Shown: piece after piece, positions 33,013-42,600 of the stretch | Numbering within the stretch: the stretch's first letter is position 1 | Layout: each line of letters begins with the position of its first letter | Program-made: the position numbers and the translations under genes | Notes under the pieces: model-generated | The model's database searches: none | What the model saw: only the letters and a program-made list of their open reading frames with translations | Told to the model about the DNA's origin: nothing | NCBI RefSeq assembly: GCF_009762325.1 | Contig: NZ_CP034347.1 | Location: forward strand, 1 to 64,000 | DNA length: 64,000 bases | Direction of reading: 5' to 3' | From: Roseovarius faecimaris | Lineage (GTDB): Bacteria; Pseudomonadota; Alphaproteobacteria; Rhodobacterales; Rhodobacteraceae

Positions 33013-36000
33013 ATGAAAACCCCCACCGATATTCAAGCCCTTGCCGAGCGGATCAGAACCTCGGGACAGTTCGACGAGGCGTGGTATCTGAAGACATATC
33101 CGGATGTGGCGCAAAGCGGGCTGGAGCCGATCGAGCATTACCTGCGCTTCGGGGCCTGGCTGGGGCGCGAACCCAATCCGCATTTCGACACCAACCGGTA
33201 TCTGCGCGACAACCCGGAGGTCGACGCGAACACACAGATCGCCTTCGTCCATTCGATTACCCGGACCGATCCGCCTGCACAGGCCGGGGAGGCGGACATG
33301 TCCCATCTCGTCGTTGTCGATCCTGCGGATTACACGCCGCTGGCGGTGGATGAGACATTTTATCTGATGCAGAACCCGGATGTCGCCGCCTCGGGCCTCA
33401 ATCCGGCCTGGCATTTCGAAACCAGCGGCCATACCGGATTGCGCAACCCGCGGCCGGATTTCGACCTTTGGTGGTATACGCAGAGCTACCTTCTGGGCAC
33501 GCCCGATGCCGGGGCCAATGCCCTGAAACATTACAACCGGGTCGGGGCGGAGAAGGGTTATCGCACCTGCCCGCCGGTGCCGGTGCGGTTCCTGCCGGAG
33601 CTGTCCAGACCGCTGCCCGAAGCCGCGCGGCGCATCTGCCTGTTCGCGGGGTATGATGCGGATGGGATCGTGGATGAGAACGTGCTGGAGTATCTGCGCG
33701 ATCTGTCCCGGCACGCCGATATCTATTACCTGGCCGATTGCCCGATGGACGAAGCCGAGCTGAGCAAGCTTGACGGGCTGGTCAAGGGGGCCTGGGCCCG
33801 GCGCCACGGGATGTATGATTTCGGATCCTATTCGATCCTGGCGCGGGATCTGGTCGGCTGGGAGACGATCGAGCAATATGACGAGCTGATCCTTGCGAAT
33901 GACAGCTGTTATCTGGTGCATCCGCTGGAGCAGACCTTTGCCACCATGGCCGCGCGTGCCTGCGCCTGGTGGGGGTTGCAGGCGACCAAGGGGCTGGCCT
34001 CCACCAGGCATCAGAACCGCATCCCCGAGGACGCCCCGGTGCCGATCCGCGAGATCAAGGACCGCTATCTGACCGAGTTCGAGCGTGACCCGGTCTATGA
34101 TTTCCATGTCGGGTCCTACTTCATGGCCTTCCGCAAGGACATCATCCAGAGCGCCGATTTCCGCCGGGTGCTGGACAATGTGACAGCCGAGAGCAACAAG
34201 CTGCGCGTCATCCGCAAATACGAGGTGGGCCTCACCCGGTTCCTGATCAGCAAGGGGTACGAGTTCGACACATTTGTCGACAGGGTGTCAAAGCAGCACC
34301 CGATCTTCACCGCAGGCGCCTTTGATCTGATCGACGAAGGCTTTCCCCTGCTGAAGCGGTATTTCCTGACCGAGAACCATTATAAAATGAAGGGCCTGGC
34401 GCAGTGGAAGACGCGCATCCGGCAGGCCAATCCGCAGGCGAATATCGCGGCGATGGAGAAAAACCTCATCCGGGTCGGCAATGCCCGGAAGCTCTATGAA
34501 AATTTCCATATCGGTCAGGACCCGGGCCTGTCGCGTCTGCCGCGCAGCCACGAGGAGATGCGGCGGCAGGATCTGATAACGCCCAAATATGATCATTGGT
34601 GGGCCTTTCCGGTCTGTGTGTACAGCCACCAGTTTTCCGACAATACGCGGGCGGTGTTCGAGCATGTCAAACACGACCCCGCAATCAAGAAGATCATCCT
34701 GACCCGCAGCAAGCATGTCGAGGCGGAGGGGACCAATGTGATTGTCCTGCCGCTGCACAGCTATGAGGGGCAGAGCTATCTGTTGCGCGCGCGCCAGGTG
34801 TTCCTGCGTCACGGGGTCGAGGCCAATGTCGAATACCCGCTGTCGGACGAGCTGCATAATTTTCACAACCTGTGGCACGGTATCCCGCTCAAGCGGATCG
34901 GCTACACCTCGCTCGACCAGGCCTCGCGCATCGATACCCTGGTGGCGGAGAACCAGCGCCTCAGATCCGTGATCGCGGCGTCGGATGTGGACCGGCTGGC
35001 GATGGCGGCGGCCTACTGGCCGCTCACCTTCCACGATATCTGGGTCACCGGCCTGCCCCGGAATGACACGATCCTGCGCCCCGAGCAGGACCTGCCCGCG
35101 GATATGCGCGCGCGCGCCGCGCATCTCAAAAGCCGCCTCAGGGGGCGCCGCTTCGTGCTGTTTGCCCCGACCTTCCGCGCCGATCAGGAAAACGGCTATT
35201 ACAGCTTCTCCGACGCCGAGGTGCAGCAGCTGTCGGACTGGCTGGAGCGCAACAACATGGCGATGGGTATCCGCGAGCATATGGCCGACAAGACCCGGCT
35301 TTACAGCTCGCAGCTCAGGGGGGCGTGTTTCTTCGATGCGTCCGAGCGACATTACCCGGATATCGAGCTGCTCTACCGGTATGCCGATATGCTGCTGACG
35401 GATTATTCCAGCTGTTTCATCGATTTCATGCTGACCGGGCGGCCGATGGCCAGCTTTGCCTTTGACCAATATGCCTATGCCAATGCCGAACGCGGCCTGT
35501 TCTATGAACAGGAGATGGTCTTTCCGGGGCCGGTCTGCACCGATTTTTCCAGCCTGATGGAGGGGCTTGAGGGCTTGCTGAAGGCGCCCACCGATGCCGA
35601 GCGCGCGGCCTATGACTGGAAGGTGAAATTCTTCCACAAATATCGCGATTACCAGAATGCGGAGCGGGTCGTTGCCAGGGTCAAGGAAACATATGAAGGC
35701 TCAAAACTGCTCTGGTCGTCCGGCGAGCAGGACGAGGAGGCGCCACCGGCCGGGCGCTCGATCGTCTTTGTGTGCTCTCAGGCCAATGCGATCACCAATC
35801 GCTACCGGATTTACAACCTGACGCAACATCTGCGCGAGCTGGGCTGGGAATGCCGCGTCGTGCTGGATGGAAACCTGAGCCCGTCGGTTGTCCGGCAGGC
35901 CAGTGTCATGGTCGTTTGCCGCCTGCCGATGAGCGAAATCGTGCGGGATTACTGCGAGAGCTTCCAGGCCGATGGCGGCAAGGTCATCTATGATATCGAT

Positions 36001-36900
36001 GATCTGGTGCATGATATCGACGGGTTCAGCCAGTCGGAGTATTTCCGCAAGCGTCTGGACTATGCCAGCGACTTCACCGTCTTGTCGGCCCGCGCCCGCC
36101 AGATGATCGACATGGCCGATCTGGTGACGGTCACGACCCCGGCCCTGGCCGAGACCATCACCGCCCTGGGCAAGCCGGTCGAGGTGGTTCCGAACTCCAT
36201 CTCGAAGGCCTTGCTCGACATGTATGGGGCCGATGCCCCCGCCTCCGCCCCCGCCCCTGACCCCGCCCCCGCCCCGGACCCTGACCCGGCGCACGGAACG
36301 GTGCGGATCTGTTACCTGTCCGGGACCGCCACCCATTCAGAGGATTTCGAGCAATGCCGGGCCGCGGTGGCGGCGGTGCTTGACCGCTATCCCCGGGCGG
36401 AGCTGCATATTGTCGGGCGTCTGGACGTCAATGGCGACGCCAGCCCGGGCATGACCGGAAATATCATCCGCCATGACGTGATGTCCTATGAGGCCATGCA
36501 GTCTTTCCTGTCCGGGATGGATATCAACCTTGCCCCGCTGACGCCCAGTCTTTTCAACGATTGCAAAAGCGAGCTGAAGATCTTCGAGGCGGCCCTGCAC
36601 CGGGTGCCGACGGTGGCCTCGCCCACCCGCAGCTATGCCGATACGATCAATACCGGCACAACCGGGTTTCTGGCCCGGACCCCGCAGGAGTGGGAGAAGG
36701 CGCTGTCCTCCCTGATCGAGGATGCGGCCCTGCGTCAGCGGATGGGCCAGGCGGCCTATGAGGACATCGTGCCACGGTTCGCGGCCGGGAAATCGGCGCT
36801 TTTGCTGGCCGGGGCAATCAATGTATTGTTGCGAGAAGAGCGCCCGGAGCGACCCCTGGCCGCGTTGTCCGTGGCGACACAGACTGATACGCCGGATTGA
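33013..36900 (+). CDS. Three-domain glycan polymer enzyme: RgpF-like, CDP-glycerol phosphotransferase-like, GT4
   Basis: 1295 residues from ATG 33013. Residues ~15-190 carry repeats of the kind FDEAWYLKTYPDVAQSGLEP seen in the neighbouring glycosyltransferase. Residues ~205-470 fit rhamnan-synthesis protein F (RICLFAGYDADGIVDENVLE, VGSYFMAFRKDII). Residues ~525-890 fit the TagB/TagF CDP-glycerol glycerophosphotransferase family (VLFAPTFRADQENGYY, MLLTDYSSCFIDFMLTGRP). Residues ~915-1270 are GT4-like (NAITNRYRIYNLTQHL, VIYDIDDLVHDI, ELKIFEAALHRVPTVAS), with a Pro/Asp/Ala linker near 36236-36295. It likely builds a rhamnose/glycerol-phosphate glycan. tagD follows 33 bases later. Confidence 0.88.
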   Translation: MKTPTDIQALAERIRTSGQFDEAWYLKTYPDVAQSGLEPIEHYLRFGAWLGREPNPHFDTNRYLRDNPEVDANTQIAFVHSITRTDPPAQAGEADMSHLVVVDPADYTPLAVDETFYLMQNPDVAASGLNPAWHFETSGHTGLRNPRPDFDLWWYTQSYLLGTPDAGANALKHYNRVGAEKGYRTCPPVPVRFLPELSRPLPEAARRICLFAGYDADGIVDENVLEYLRDLSRHADIYYLADCPMDEAELSKLDGLVKGAWARRHGMYDFGSYSILARDLVGWETIEQYDELILANDSCYLVHPLEQTFATMAARACAWWGLQATKGLASTRHQNRIPEDAPVPIREIKDRYLTEFERDPVYDFHVGSYFMAFRKDIIQSADFRRVLDNVTAESNKLRVIRKYEVGLTRFLISKGYEFDTFVDRVSKQHPIFTAGAFDLIDEGFPLLKRYFLTENHYKMKGLAQWKTRIRQANPQANIAAMEKNLIRVGNARKLYENFHIGQDPGLSRLPRSHEEMRRQDLITPKYDHWWAFPVCVYSHQFSDNTRAVFEHVKHDPAIKKIILTRSKHVEAEGTNVIVLPLHSYEGQSYLLRARQVFLRHGVEANVEYPLSDELHNFHNLWHGIPLKRIGYTSLDQASRIDTLVAENQRLRSVIAASDVDRLAMAAAYWPLTFHDIWVTGLPRNDTILRPEQDLPADMRARAAHLKSRLRGRRFVLFAPTFRADQENGYYSFSDAEVQQLSDWLERNNMAMGIREHMADKTRLYSSQLRGACFFDASERHYPDIELLYRYADMLLTDYSSCFIDFMLTGRPMASFAFDQYAYANAERGLFYEQEMVFPGPVCTDFSSLMEGLEGLLKAPTDAERAAYDWKVKFFHKYRDYQNAERVVARVKETYEGSKLLWSSGEQDEEAPPAGRSIVFVCSQANAITNRYRIYNLTQHLRELGWECRVVLDGNLSPSVVRQASVMVVCRLPMSEIVRDYCESFQADGGKVIYDIDDLVHDIDGFSQSEYFRKRLDYASDFTVLSARARQMIDMADLVTVTTPALAETITALGKPVEVVPNSISKALLDMYGADAPASAPAPDPAPAPDPDPAHGTVRICYLSGTATHSEDFEQCRAAVAAVLDRYPRAELHIVGRLDVNGDASPGMTGNIIRHDVMSYEAMQSFLSGMDINLAPLTPSLFNDCKSELKIFEAALHRVPTVASPTRSYADTINTGTTGFLARTPQEWEKALSSLIEDAALRQRMGQAAYEDIVPRFAAGKSALLLAGAINVLLREERPERPLAALSVATQTDTPD

Positions 36901-36933
36901 AACCAGTCCATCAAACCCCGAGGAGCCCTGCTT

Positions 36934-37323
36934 TTGCGCGTTATCACCTACGGAACTTTCGACACTTTGCATTATGGGCATATCCTGCTTCTGGAGCGGG
37001 CCCGTGCGCTGGGGGATTACCTGATTGTCGGGGTCTCGTCGGACGAGTTCAACGCGCTCAAGGGCAAGCGCGCGCATTTCGATTACGAGGCGCGGGTCTC
37101 GCTGTTGCGCAGCCTGCGCTGTGTCGATCTGATCATCCCCGAGCATAACTGGGAGCAAAAGCGCGACGATATCGTGACCCATAAGGCGGATATCTTCACG
37201 ATGGGCGATGACTGGGCCGGGAAATTCGACGATCTGTCGGACCTGTGCGAGGTCAGATACCTCCCCCGCACCCCCAGTGTCTCAAGCACGCTGCTGCGTC
37301 AGCATCTGGCGACGGTGGGCTGA
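36934..37323 (+). CDS. tagD: Glycerol-3-phosphate cytidylyltransferase
   Basis: 129 residues, the normal family length. Start is TTG 36934 with AGGAG 8 nt upstream; no ATG fits. It has the nucleotide-binding GTFDTLHYGHILLLERA with the HxGH motif, and RTPSVSSTLLR in place of the usual RT.G.SST. It makes CDP-glycerol, the donor for the CDP-glycerol phosphotransferase-like domain encoded just upstream; the pair form a functional unit. Confidence 0.92.
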   Translation: MRVITYGTFDTLHYGHILLLERARALGDYLIVGVSSDEFNALKGKRAHFDYEARVSLLRSLRCVDLIIPEHNWEQKRDDIVTHKADIFTMGDDWAGKFDDLSDLCEVRYLPRTPSVSSTLLRQHLATVG

Positions 37324-37336
37324 GGCCGGTCCCGGC

Positions 37337-37594
37337 TCAGTGCTTCAGCCTGGACATGATGGCCCGCAAAGGCGCGGTCATCCGCCAGGAGGTGCTCTGG
37401 ATCACCTCGTGATAGCTTCGGCTGGCGAGTTCGGCGATCTCCAGCGCCTCGCGCGTTTGCGCATGGGCCGCGCGCTCCTCGGCCAGGGCGTCCTGAGTTT
37501 CAGCCAGGTATTTCGTCAGCATCCCGATTTCGCGGTACCGGTCCTGCAGGGCCGCTTCGAGCTCTGCGATCCCGGGCTCCTTGATCTTTGCCAT
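37337..37594 (-). CDS. Small coiled-coil protein with an SSWR-type tail
   Basis: 85 residues from ATG 37594 (AGAGAG upstream). It is almost entirely a coiled coil (ELEAALQDRYREIGMLTKYL, LAEERAAHAQTREALEIAEL) ending in STSWRMTAPLRAIMSRLK. That tail motif is common at the end of large polysaccharide-cluster glycosyltransferases and recurs here in the sulfotransferase at 57733-59025. As a free-standing gene it may be a scaffold, or a remnant of a larger enzyme. Convergent with tagD. Confidence 0.7.
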   Translation of the reverse strand: MAKIKEPGIAELEAALQDRYREIGMLTKYLAETQDALAEERAAHAQTREALEIAELASRSYHEVIQSTSWRMTAPLRAIMSRLKH

Positions 37595-37772
37595 GGCTGA
37601 TCTCTCTGAGGTTTCTTTTTGAGACGGGTATCGTCGTGACCTGCAACGCGGGGGATGTCAATCTTTGCAGGCCCGGGGGGCCGGCCGGGACGTTTTGGCA
37701 TTGGAACACAGCCGGTTTTGCGGTTATGAGGGCGCGAGTAACGACCCCTGGCGTGTTTTGACCGAGGCCCGT

Positions 37773-38633
37773 ATGACCCCTTCCCCCAAGATTCTCGTTT
37801 TCGGCTCCACCGGCCAGGTGGCGACCGAGCTGCAGGCGCAGGCCAACCTGACCGCGCTGAGCCGCGCCGAGGCGGATCTTGCGGATCCGGCCGCCTGTGC
37901 CGCGGCGATCCATGCCCATGCGCCCGATGCGGTGATCAACGCCGCCGCCTGGACCGATGTGGACGGGGCCGAAAGCCACGAGGCCGACGCCCGGGTGATC
38001 AATGGCGAGGCACCCGGCGCGATGGCACGGGCCGCCGCCGAGCGCGGCATCCCGTTTCTGCATGTCTCGACCGATTACGTCTTTGACGGCACCGGCACGC
38101 AGCCCTGGCGCGAGGATGACCCGACAGCACCGCAAAACGCCTATGGGCGGACCAAGCTGGCGGGCGAGGAGGCGGTGCGCGCGGCGGGCGGGCAACATGT
38201 CATCCTGCGCACGGCCTGGGTGTTCTCGGCCCATGGCAAGAATTTCGTCAAGACCATGCTGCGCCTGTCGGAGAGCCGCGACGCGCTCAGCGTGGTCGAG
38301 GATCAGCAGGGCGGGCCCACGGCGGCGGCCGATATCGCCGCGGCCTTGCTGGCCATGGTCCCGGCGTTGCTCGATGGGCATAAGGGCGGCACCTATCATT
38401 TTGCCGGCCAGCCCCATACCCACTGGGCCGGGTTCGCCCGCGAGATCTTTGCCCAGGCGGGGCGCGACGTGACGGTGACCGGCATTCCCAGCAGCGCGTT
38501 TCCCACCCCGGCCCCGAGACCGCTGAATTCCCGGCTCGACTGCACCCGGATCGGGGCCGAGTTCGGCATTGCCGCCCCTGACTGGCAGGCCGGGCTGGCC
38601 CGGGTTCTCGAAACACTGAAGGACGCGTCATGA
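37773..38633 (+). CDS. rmlD: dTDP-4-dehydrorhamnose reductase
   Basis: 286 residues from ATG 37773. NAD(P)-binding [14 protein letters not shown], the conserved [22 protein letters not shown], and the catalytic [10 protein letters not shown]. Catalyses the last step to dTDP-L-rhamnose. ATGA overlap with rmlA downstream. Confidence 0.95.
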   Translation: MTPSPKILVFGSTGQVATELQAQANLTALSRAEADLADPAACAAAIHAHAPDAVINAAAWTDVDGAESHEADARVINGEAPGAMARAAAERGIPFLHVSTDYVFDGTGTQPWREDDPTAPQNAYGRTKLAGEEAVRAAGGQHVILRTAWVFSAHGKNFVKTMLRLSESRDALSVVEDQQGGPTAAADIAAALLAMVPALLDGHKGGTYHFAGQPHTHWAGFAREIFAQAGRDVTVTGIPSSAFPTPAPRPLNSRLDCTRIGAEFGIAAPDWQAGLARVLETLKDAS

Positions 38634-39514
38634 GTAACCGCAAAGGCATCATTCTGGCGGGGGGCTCCGGCACACGGCTTTATCCGATCACCATGGGCAT
38701 CTCCAAGCAGCTCCTGCCGATCTATGACAAGCCGATGATCTATTACCCGATCTCGGTGCTGATGCTGGCCGGGATCCGCGAGATCGCCGTGATCACCACC
38801 CCGCAGGATCAGGAGGCGTTCAAGCGCACCCTGGGCGATGGCAGCCAATGGGGGGTGACGCTGGACTATATCGTGCAGCCCAGCCCGGACGGGCTGGCGC
38901 AGGCGTTTATCCTGGCCGAAGACTTCCTTGACGGGGCCCCTTCGGCGCTGGTGCTGGGCGACAATATCTTTTACGGCCACGGCCTGTCGGAGCTTCTGGC
39001 CGAGGCCGGAGCCCGGGAGGTGGGCGGCACGGTCTTCGGCTACCGGGTGGCCGATCCCGAGCGCTATGGCGTGGTGGATTTCGACAAGGATGGCAATGCC
39101 GTGGCGATCATCGAAAAGCCGCCCGTGCCGCCGTCGAACTATGCGGTGACGGGGCTTTATTTCCTCGACGGCTCAGCGCCCGAGCGCGCCAGGCAGGTGC
39201 AGCCCTCGGCGCGTGGCGAGCTGGAGATCACCTCCCTGCTGGAGATGTATCTGGGCGACGGGCTTCTGGATGTGCAGCGCATGGGGCGCGGCTATGCCTG
39301 GCTCGATACCGGGACCCATGGCAGCCTGCTCGATGCGGGCAATTTCGTGCGCACGCTGGAAAAGCGCCAGGGCCAGCAGGCCGGCTGCCTCGAAGAGATC
39401 GCCTATGCCCAGGGCTGGATCGACGATGACGCCCTGCGCGCCCGCGCCAGGCTTTTTGCCAAGAACGCCTATGGCGACTACCTCGCGGGGCTGATCGCGG
39501 CCGACAGGACATAG
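38630..39514 (+). CDS. rmlA: Glucose-1-phosphate thymidylyltransferase
   Basis: 294 residues, usual length. Signature [20 protein letters not shown], then [28 protein letters not shown], and [13 protein letters not shown]. First enzyme of dTDP-rhamnose synthesis. Cotranscribed with rmlD; rmlC and rmlB are on the opposite strand 1.1 kb further on. Confidence 0.96.
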   Translation: MSNRKGIILAGGSGTRLYPITMGISKQLLPIYDKPMIYYPISVLMLAGIREIAVITTPQDQEAFKRTLGDGSQWGVTLDYIVQPSPDGLAQAFILAEDFLDGAPSALVLGDNIFYGHGLSELLAEAGAREVGGTVFGYRVADPERYGVVDFDKDGNAVAIIEKPPVPPSNYAVTGLYFLDGSAPERARQVQPSARGELEITSLLEMYLGDGLLDVQRMGRGYAWLDTGTHGSLLDAGNFVRTLEKRQGQQAGCLEEIAYAQGWIDDDALRARARLFAKNAYGDYLAGLIAADRT

Positions 39515-39715
39515 GCAGCCCCGCGCGCCGGGACAGGCCGGGCCGACCTGTCTGACGGCCCCGCCCCCGGGCTTGTTACCACTTTCCAGACAGGGCATTC
39601 GTGGGCTATAAAAGCCCCACGGTTCCGGGCAACAGACAGCATCTCAAGCTGCGCATAAATTATCTATTTGCAGGGCCCCGTCGGACCGGCGAGCAGACAG
39701 GCTGGAGGGCAAGGC

Positions 39716-40558
39716 TTGAGCAGTCAAACAGGCAAAGCTGATCTGACAGCATGTGCGATCGTTTGCGTGCGCAACGAGATCCGCTATCTGCCTCACCTGA
39801 TTGCCCATCTCGAAGAGCAGGAGCTTGGTGTTTTCTTCATAGATAACGGGTCTGATGACGGGACGCTCGACTATATCAGAAGCCGGGTCGGCAATGGCGT
39901 CCTGGGTGTCGAGGAGCTGCCCTACAGGGGCGTTTTTTCGCTGGGCGACCAGTTGCAGGCAAAGGCCGAAATCGAACAAGGCCTGCCGCATGACTGGATC
40001 ATGCACCTGGACGCCGACGAGCGCCCGCATGCGTGTCTGCCGCAGGACAGCCTGCTGGATGTCGTGAAACGCGCGGACCGGAACGGCGACAATGTCATCA
40101 ACTTCGAGGAGTTCGTGTTTCTGCCGTTCAATCTGCCGGACGAGGGCGGCGGAAATCTTGCGCGAAACGGCGGTGAAATGGCCTTTGCCTCCGAGTATTA
40201 CTACTATTTCGCGCCCTCCCCGAGACGGCTGATGCGGCTCTACAAACGCAATGCGGGTCTGGATAACCGCGGCCGGGCCGGTCATTCTCTGGATGGCAGC
40301 GTCAGCGTATACCCGGAAAACCAGGTGCTGAGGCACTATATTGCGCTGGATCAGGAGCATCTGTTCTCGAAATATGTCGGCCGCAAATTCGACGAGAGCG
40401 AGCTCAGGCTGACATGGCACAAGAACAGAACGAACCTGACCCGGCAAGACCTCATGCTGACAGATGATGTGGCCCTGAACATGGACAGGCTTCCGCATGC
40501 CGAAAGCTATGCTTTTTCCAGAAACACCAATCGCCAAGACCATTTCTGGCATTGGTGA
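39716..40558 (+). CDS. Family 2 glycosyltransferase
   Basis: 280 residues from TTG 39716, chosen because GGAGGG lies 6 nt upstream. GT2-type opening CAIVCVRNEIRYLPHLIAHL, IDNGSDDGT, then WIMHLDADERPH (the DxD-like metal site). The second half (YYYYFAPSPRRLMRLYKRN, AGHSLDGSV, RHYIALDQEHLFSKYVGRKF) fits the glycosyl transferase 2_4 type found in capsule clusters. The acceptor is unknown. It lies between rmlA and rmlB. Confidence 0.85.
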   Translation: MSSQTGKADLTACAIVCVRNEIRYLPHLIAHLEEQELGVFFIDNGSDDGTLDYIRSRVGNGVLGVEELPYRGVFSLGDQLQAKAEIEQGLPHDWIMHLDADERPHACLPQDSLLDVVKRADRNGDNVINFEEFVFLPFNLPDEGGGNLARNGGEMAFASEYYYYFAPSPRRLMRLYKRNAGLDNRGRAGHSLDGSVSVYPENQVLRHYIALDQEHLFSKYVGRKFDESELRLTWHKNRTNLTRQDLMLTDDVALNMDRLPHAESYAFSRNTNRQDHFWHW

Positions 40559-40574
40559 CGGGCGTTGACGGGGC

Positions 40575-40594
40575 GGCGTTTTCGCAAAAGCGCC
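40575..40594. terminator. Possible bidirectional terminator between convergent genes
   Basis: GGCGTTTT and AAAAGCGCC pair (one bulge) between the glycosyltransferase stop (40558) and the rmlB stop (40628). A T/A flank inside the stem would serve both directions. Confidence 0.4.
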
Positions 40595-40627
40595 CGGGCC
40601 GGGCGGCTTGGGAAGACGCCTTGATCG

Positions 40628-41674
40628 TCACAACGCCACGCCCAGCCTCTGGCCCACGCCGGAGCGTTCCTGCAGGGGGCGCCACCAGCTTTCATTGTCG
40701 AGATACCACTGCACGGTGCGCCGCAGCCCTTCCTCGACCGTCACCGACGGGCGCCAGCCCAGCTCTTCGCGGATCCGCGTGGCATCGATCGCATAGCGCG
40801 CATCATGGCCGGGCCGGTCGGTCACGAAGGTGATCAGATCGGCATAGGGGGCAGGCCCGGGGCGCAATTCATCCAGAATGCCGCAAATCGTGCGCACCAG
40901 CTCCAGATTGGTGCGCTCATTCTCGCCGCCGATGTTGTAGGACCGCCCCAGCGCGCCCTTCTGCAGCACCAGAAGCAGCGCATCGGCGTGATCCTCGACA
41001 TAAAGCCAGTCGCGGATGTTCGACCCGTCGCCATAGATCGGCAGCGGCTTGCCGGCCAGCGCGTTCAGGATCGTCACCGGAATGAGCTTCTCGGGGAAAT
41101 GATAGGGCCCGTAATTGTTCGAACAGTTGGTCAGCACCACGGGCAGGCCATAGGTCTCGCCCCAGGCGCGCACCAGATGGTCGCTGGAGGCCTTGGAGGC
41201 CGAATAGGGCGAGCGCGGATCATAACCTGTCTCTTCGGTGAACATGACCGACGGATCGGCGGGCAGCGAGCCATAGACCTCATCGGTCGAGATATGGTGA
41301 AACCGGAAGCCCTCGGGCTTGCCCGCCTTCTGCCAATAGGCGCGGGCGGCCTCCAGAAGGTTATAGGTGCCGGTGATATTGGTTTCGATGAAATCGCCCG
41401 GCCCGTCGATCGAGCGGTCGACATGGCTTTCGGCGGCCAGATGCATCACCGCGTCGGGCGCATGGGTGGCAAAGATCCGGTCCAGGGCGGCGCGGTCGCG
41501 GATATCGGCATGTTCAAAGCTGTACAGCGGGCTGTCCGCCACGCCGGCCACGTTCTCGAGGCTGGCGGCATAGGTCAGCGCATCGAGATTGACCACGCTC
41601 AGCCCATCGGCCACCGCCCGGCGCACCACCGCCGAGCCGATGAACCCGGCGCCGCCGGTGACGAGAATTTTCAT
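40628..41674 (-). CDS. rmlB: dTDP-glucose 4,6-dehydratase
   Basis: 348 residues. Rossmann motif [43 protein letters not shown], the catalytic [15 protein letters not shown], and [17 protein letters not shown]. Second step of dTDP-rhamnose synthesis. Translationally coupled to rmlC by an ATGA overlap. Confidence 0.96.
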   Translation of the reverse strand: MKILVTGGAGFIGSAVVRRAVADGLSVVNLDALTYAASLENVAGVADSPLYSFEHADIRDRAALDRIFATHAPDAVMHLAAESHVDRSIDGPGDFIETNITGTYNLLEAARAYWQKAGKPEGFRFHHISTDEVYGSLPADPSVMFTEETGYDPRSPYSASKASSDHLVRAWGETYGLPVVLTNCSNNYGPYHFPEKLIPVTILNALAGKPLPIYGDGSNIRDWLYVEDHADALLLVLQKGALGRSYNIGGENERTNLELVRTICGILDELRPGPAPYADLITFVTDRPGHDARYAIDATRIREELGWRPSVTVEEGLRRTVQWYLDNESWWRPLQERSGVGQRLGVAL

Positions 41675-42243
41675 GAGGTCTCTCCATAGGTGAAGGGCGA
41701 GGTGAAGTCGGCGAACAAGGGGGCCGCCTCATCCTTGGCGCTCAGCACCACCTCGGCGCCCTCAAGGCCCCAGTCGATACCGATATCGGGGTCATCGAAG
41801 CGCACCGCGCCGTCGCATTCGGGCGCATAGTAATCCGAGCATTTGTAGATGATCTCGGTCTCGGGCTCCAGGGTGACAAAGCCATGCAGGAACCCCTTGG
41901 GCACCAGAAGCTGCTTGCCGTTTTCAAAGCTGAGCTCCTCGCCCACCCAGTGCCCATAGGTCGGTGAGCCGCGGCGGATATCCACCGCCACGTCGAACAG
42001 CCGGCCCCGGCCGCACCGCACCAGCTTGTCCTGGGCATGGGGCGGGGACTGGAAATGCAGCCCCCTGAGCGTGCCTTGCTGCAGCGAAAACGAATGGTTG
42101 TCCTGCACGAATTCAATGTCGATCCCGGCCTCGGCCATGCGCGCCCGGTTCCAGCTTTCGGAGAAAAAACCGCGGTGATCGCCATGCCGGGCCGGGGTCA
42201 CCAGCAGGACATCGGGCAAGGCTGTCGGTGTTACGAGAGTCAA
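41671..42243 (-). CDS. rmlC: dTDP-4-dehydrorhamnose 3,5-epimerase
   Basis: 190 residues from TTG 42243, which has GGAGG five bases upstream; ATG 42255 would add four residues but lacks a ribosome site. Cupin with [32 protein letters not shown] (catalytic His region), [13 protein letters not shown] and [13 protein letters not shown]. Third step of the pathway. Confidence 0.95.
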   Translation of the reverse strand: MTLVTPTALPDVLLVTPARHGDHRGFFSESWNRARMAEAGIDIEFVQDNHSFSLQQGTLRGLHFQSPPHAQDKLVRCGRGRLFDVAVDIRRGSPTYGHWVGEELSFENGKQLLVPKGFLHGFVTLEPETEIIYKCSDYYAPECDGAVRFDDPDIGIDWGLEGAEVVLSAKDEAAPLFADFTSPFTYGETS

Positions 42244-42255
42244 AAGCGCCTCCAT

Positions 42256-42600
42256 AGTGTCACACAGGCCGGAGGGCCACAGCGGGCCTGTCCTCCGGGG
42301 TCGCGGGATGGATACTGCAAACCAGGCAGAGGGGCCAGCCCGCTTGTCCCCGGGTCATGCGGGCGGGCGGTTCTTGACAATGGGCCATTTGTTTCGTGAA
42401 AGAAGGCCAGCGCGCATCGGGGCGGGTTCCGCAAGGGCAGGCCCCGGCGGGTGTATGGATATCGGGGCGTTTGCCGAAAAACCTGATTGGCCCAGGTTTG
42501 TCGCCAAATCGCCCATAGAATGGTTGCCGAGGGGCTTTGAGCCCGTTTATTGCAGGGGCAACACGGCTCTGCAGAGGCACTTGGCGAGGAATATAGGTCT
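42256..42600. other. Divergent promoter region between rmlC and manC
   Basis: 345 bases without a convincing gene. It holds a candidate promoter for manC: TTGACA at 42374-42379, a 17-base spacer and a weak -10 TGAAAG at 42397-42402. The rmlC promoter should lie in the left part, where no clear boxes were seen. Confidence 0.45.
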
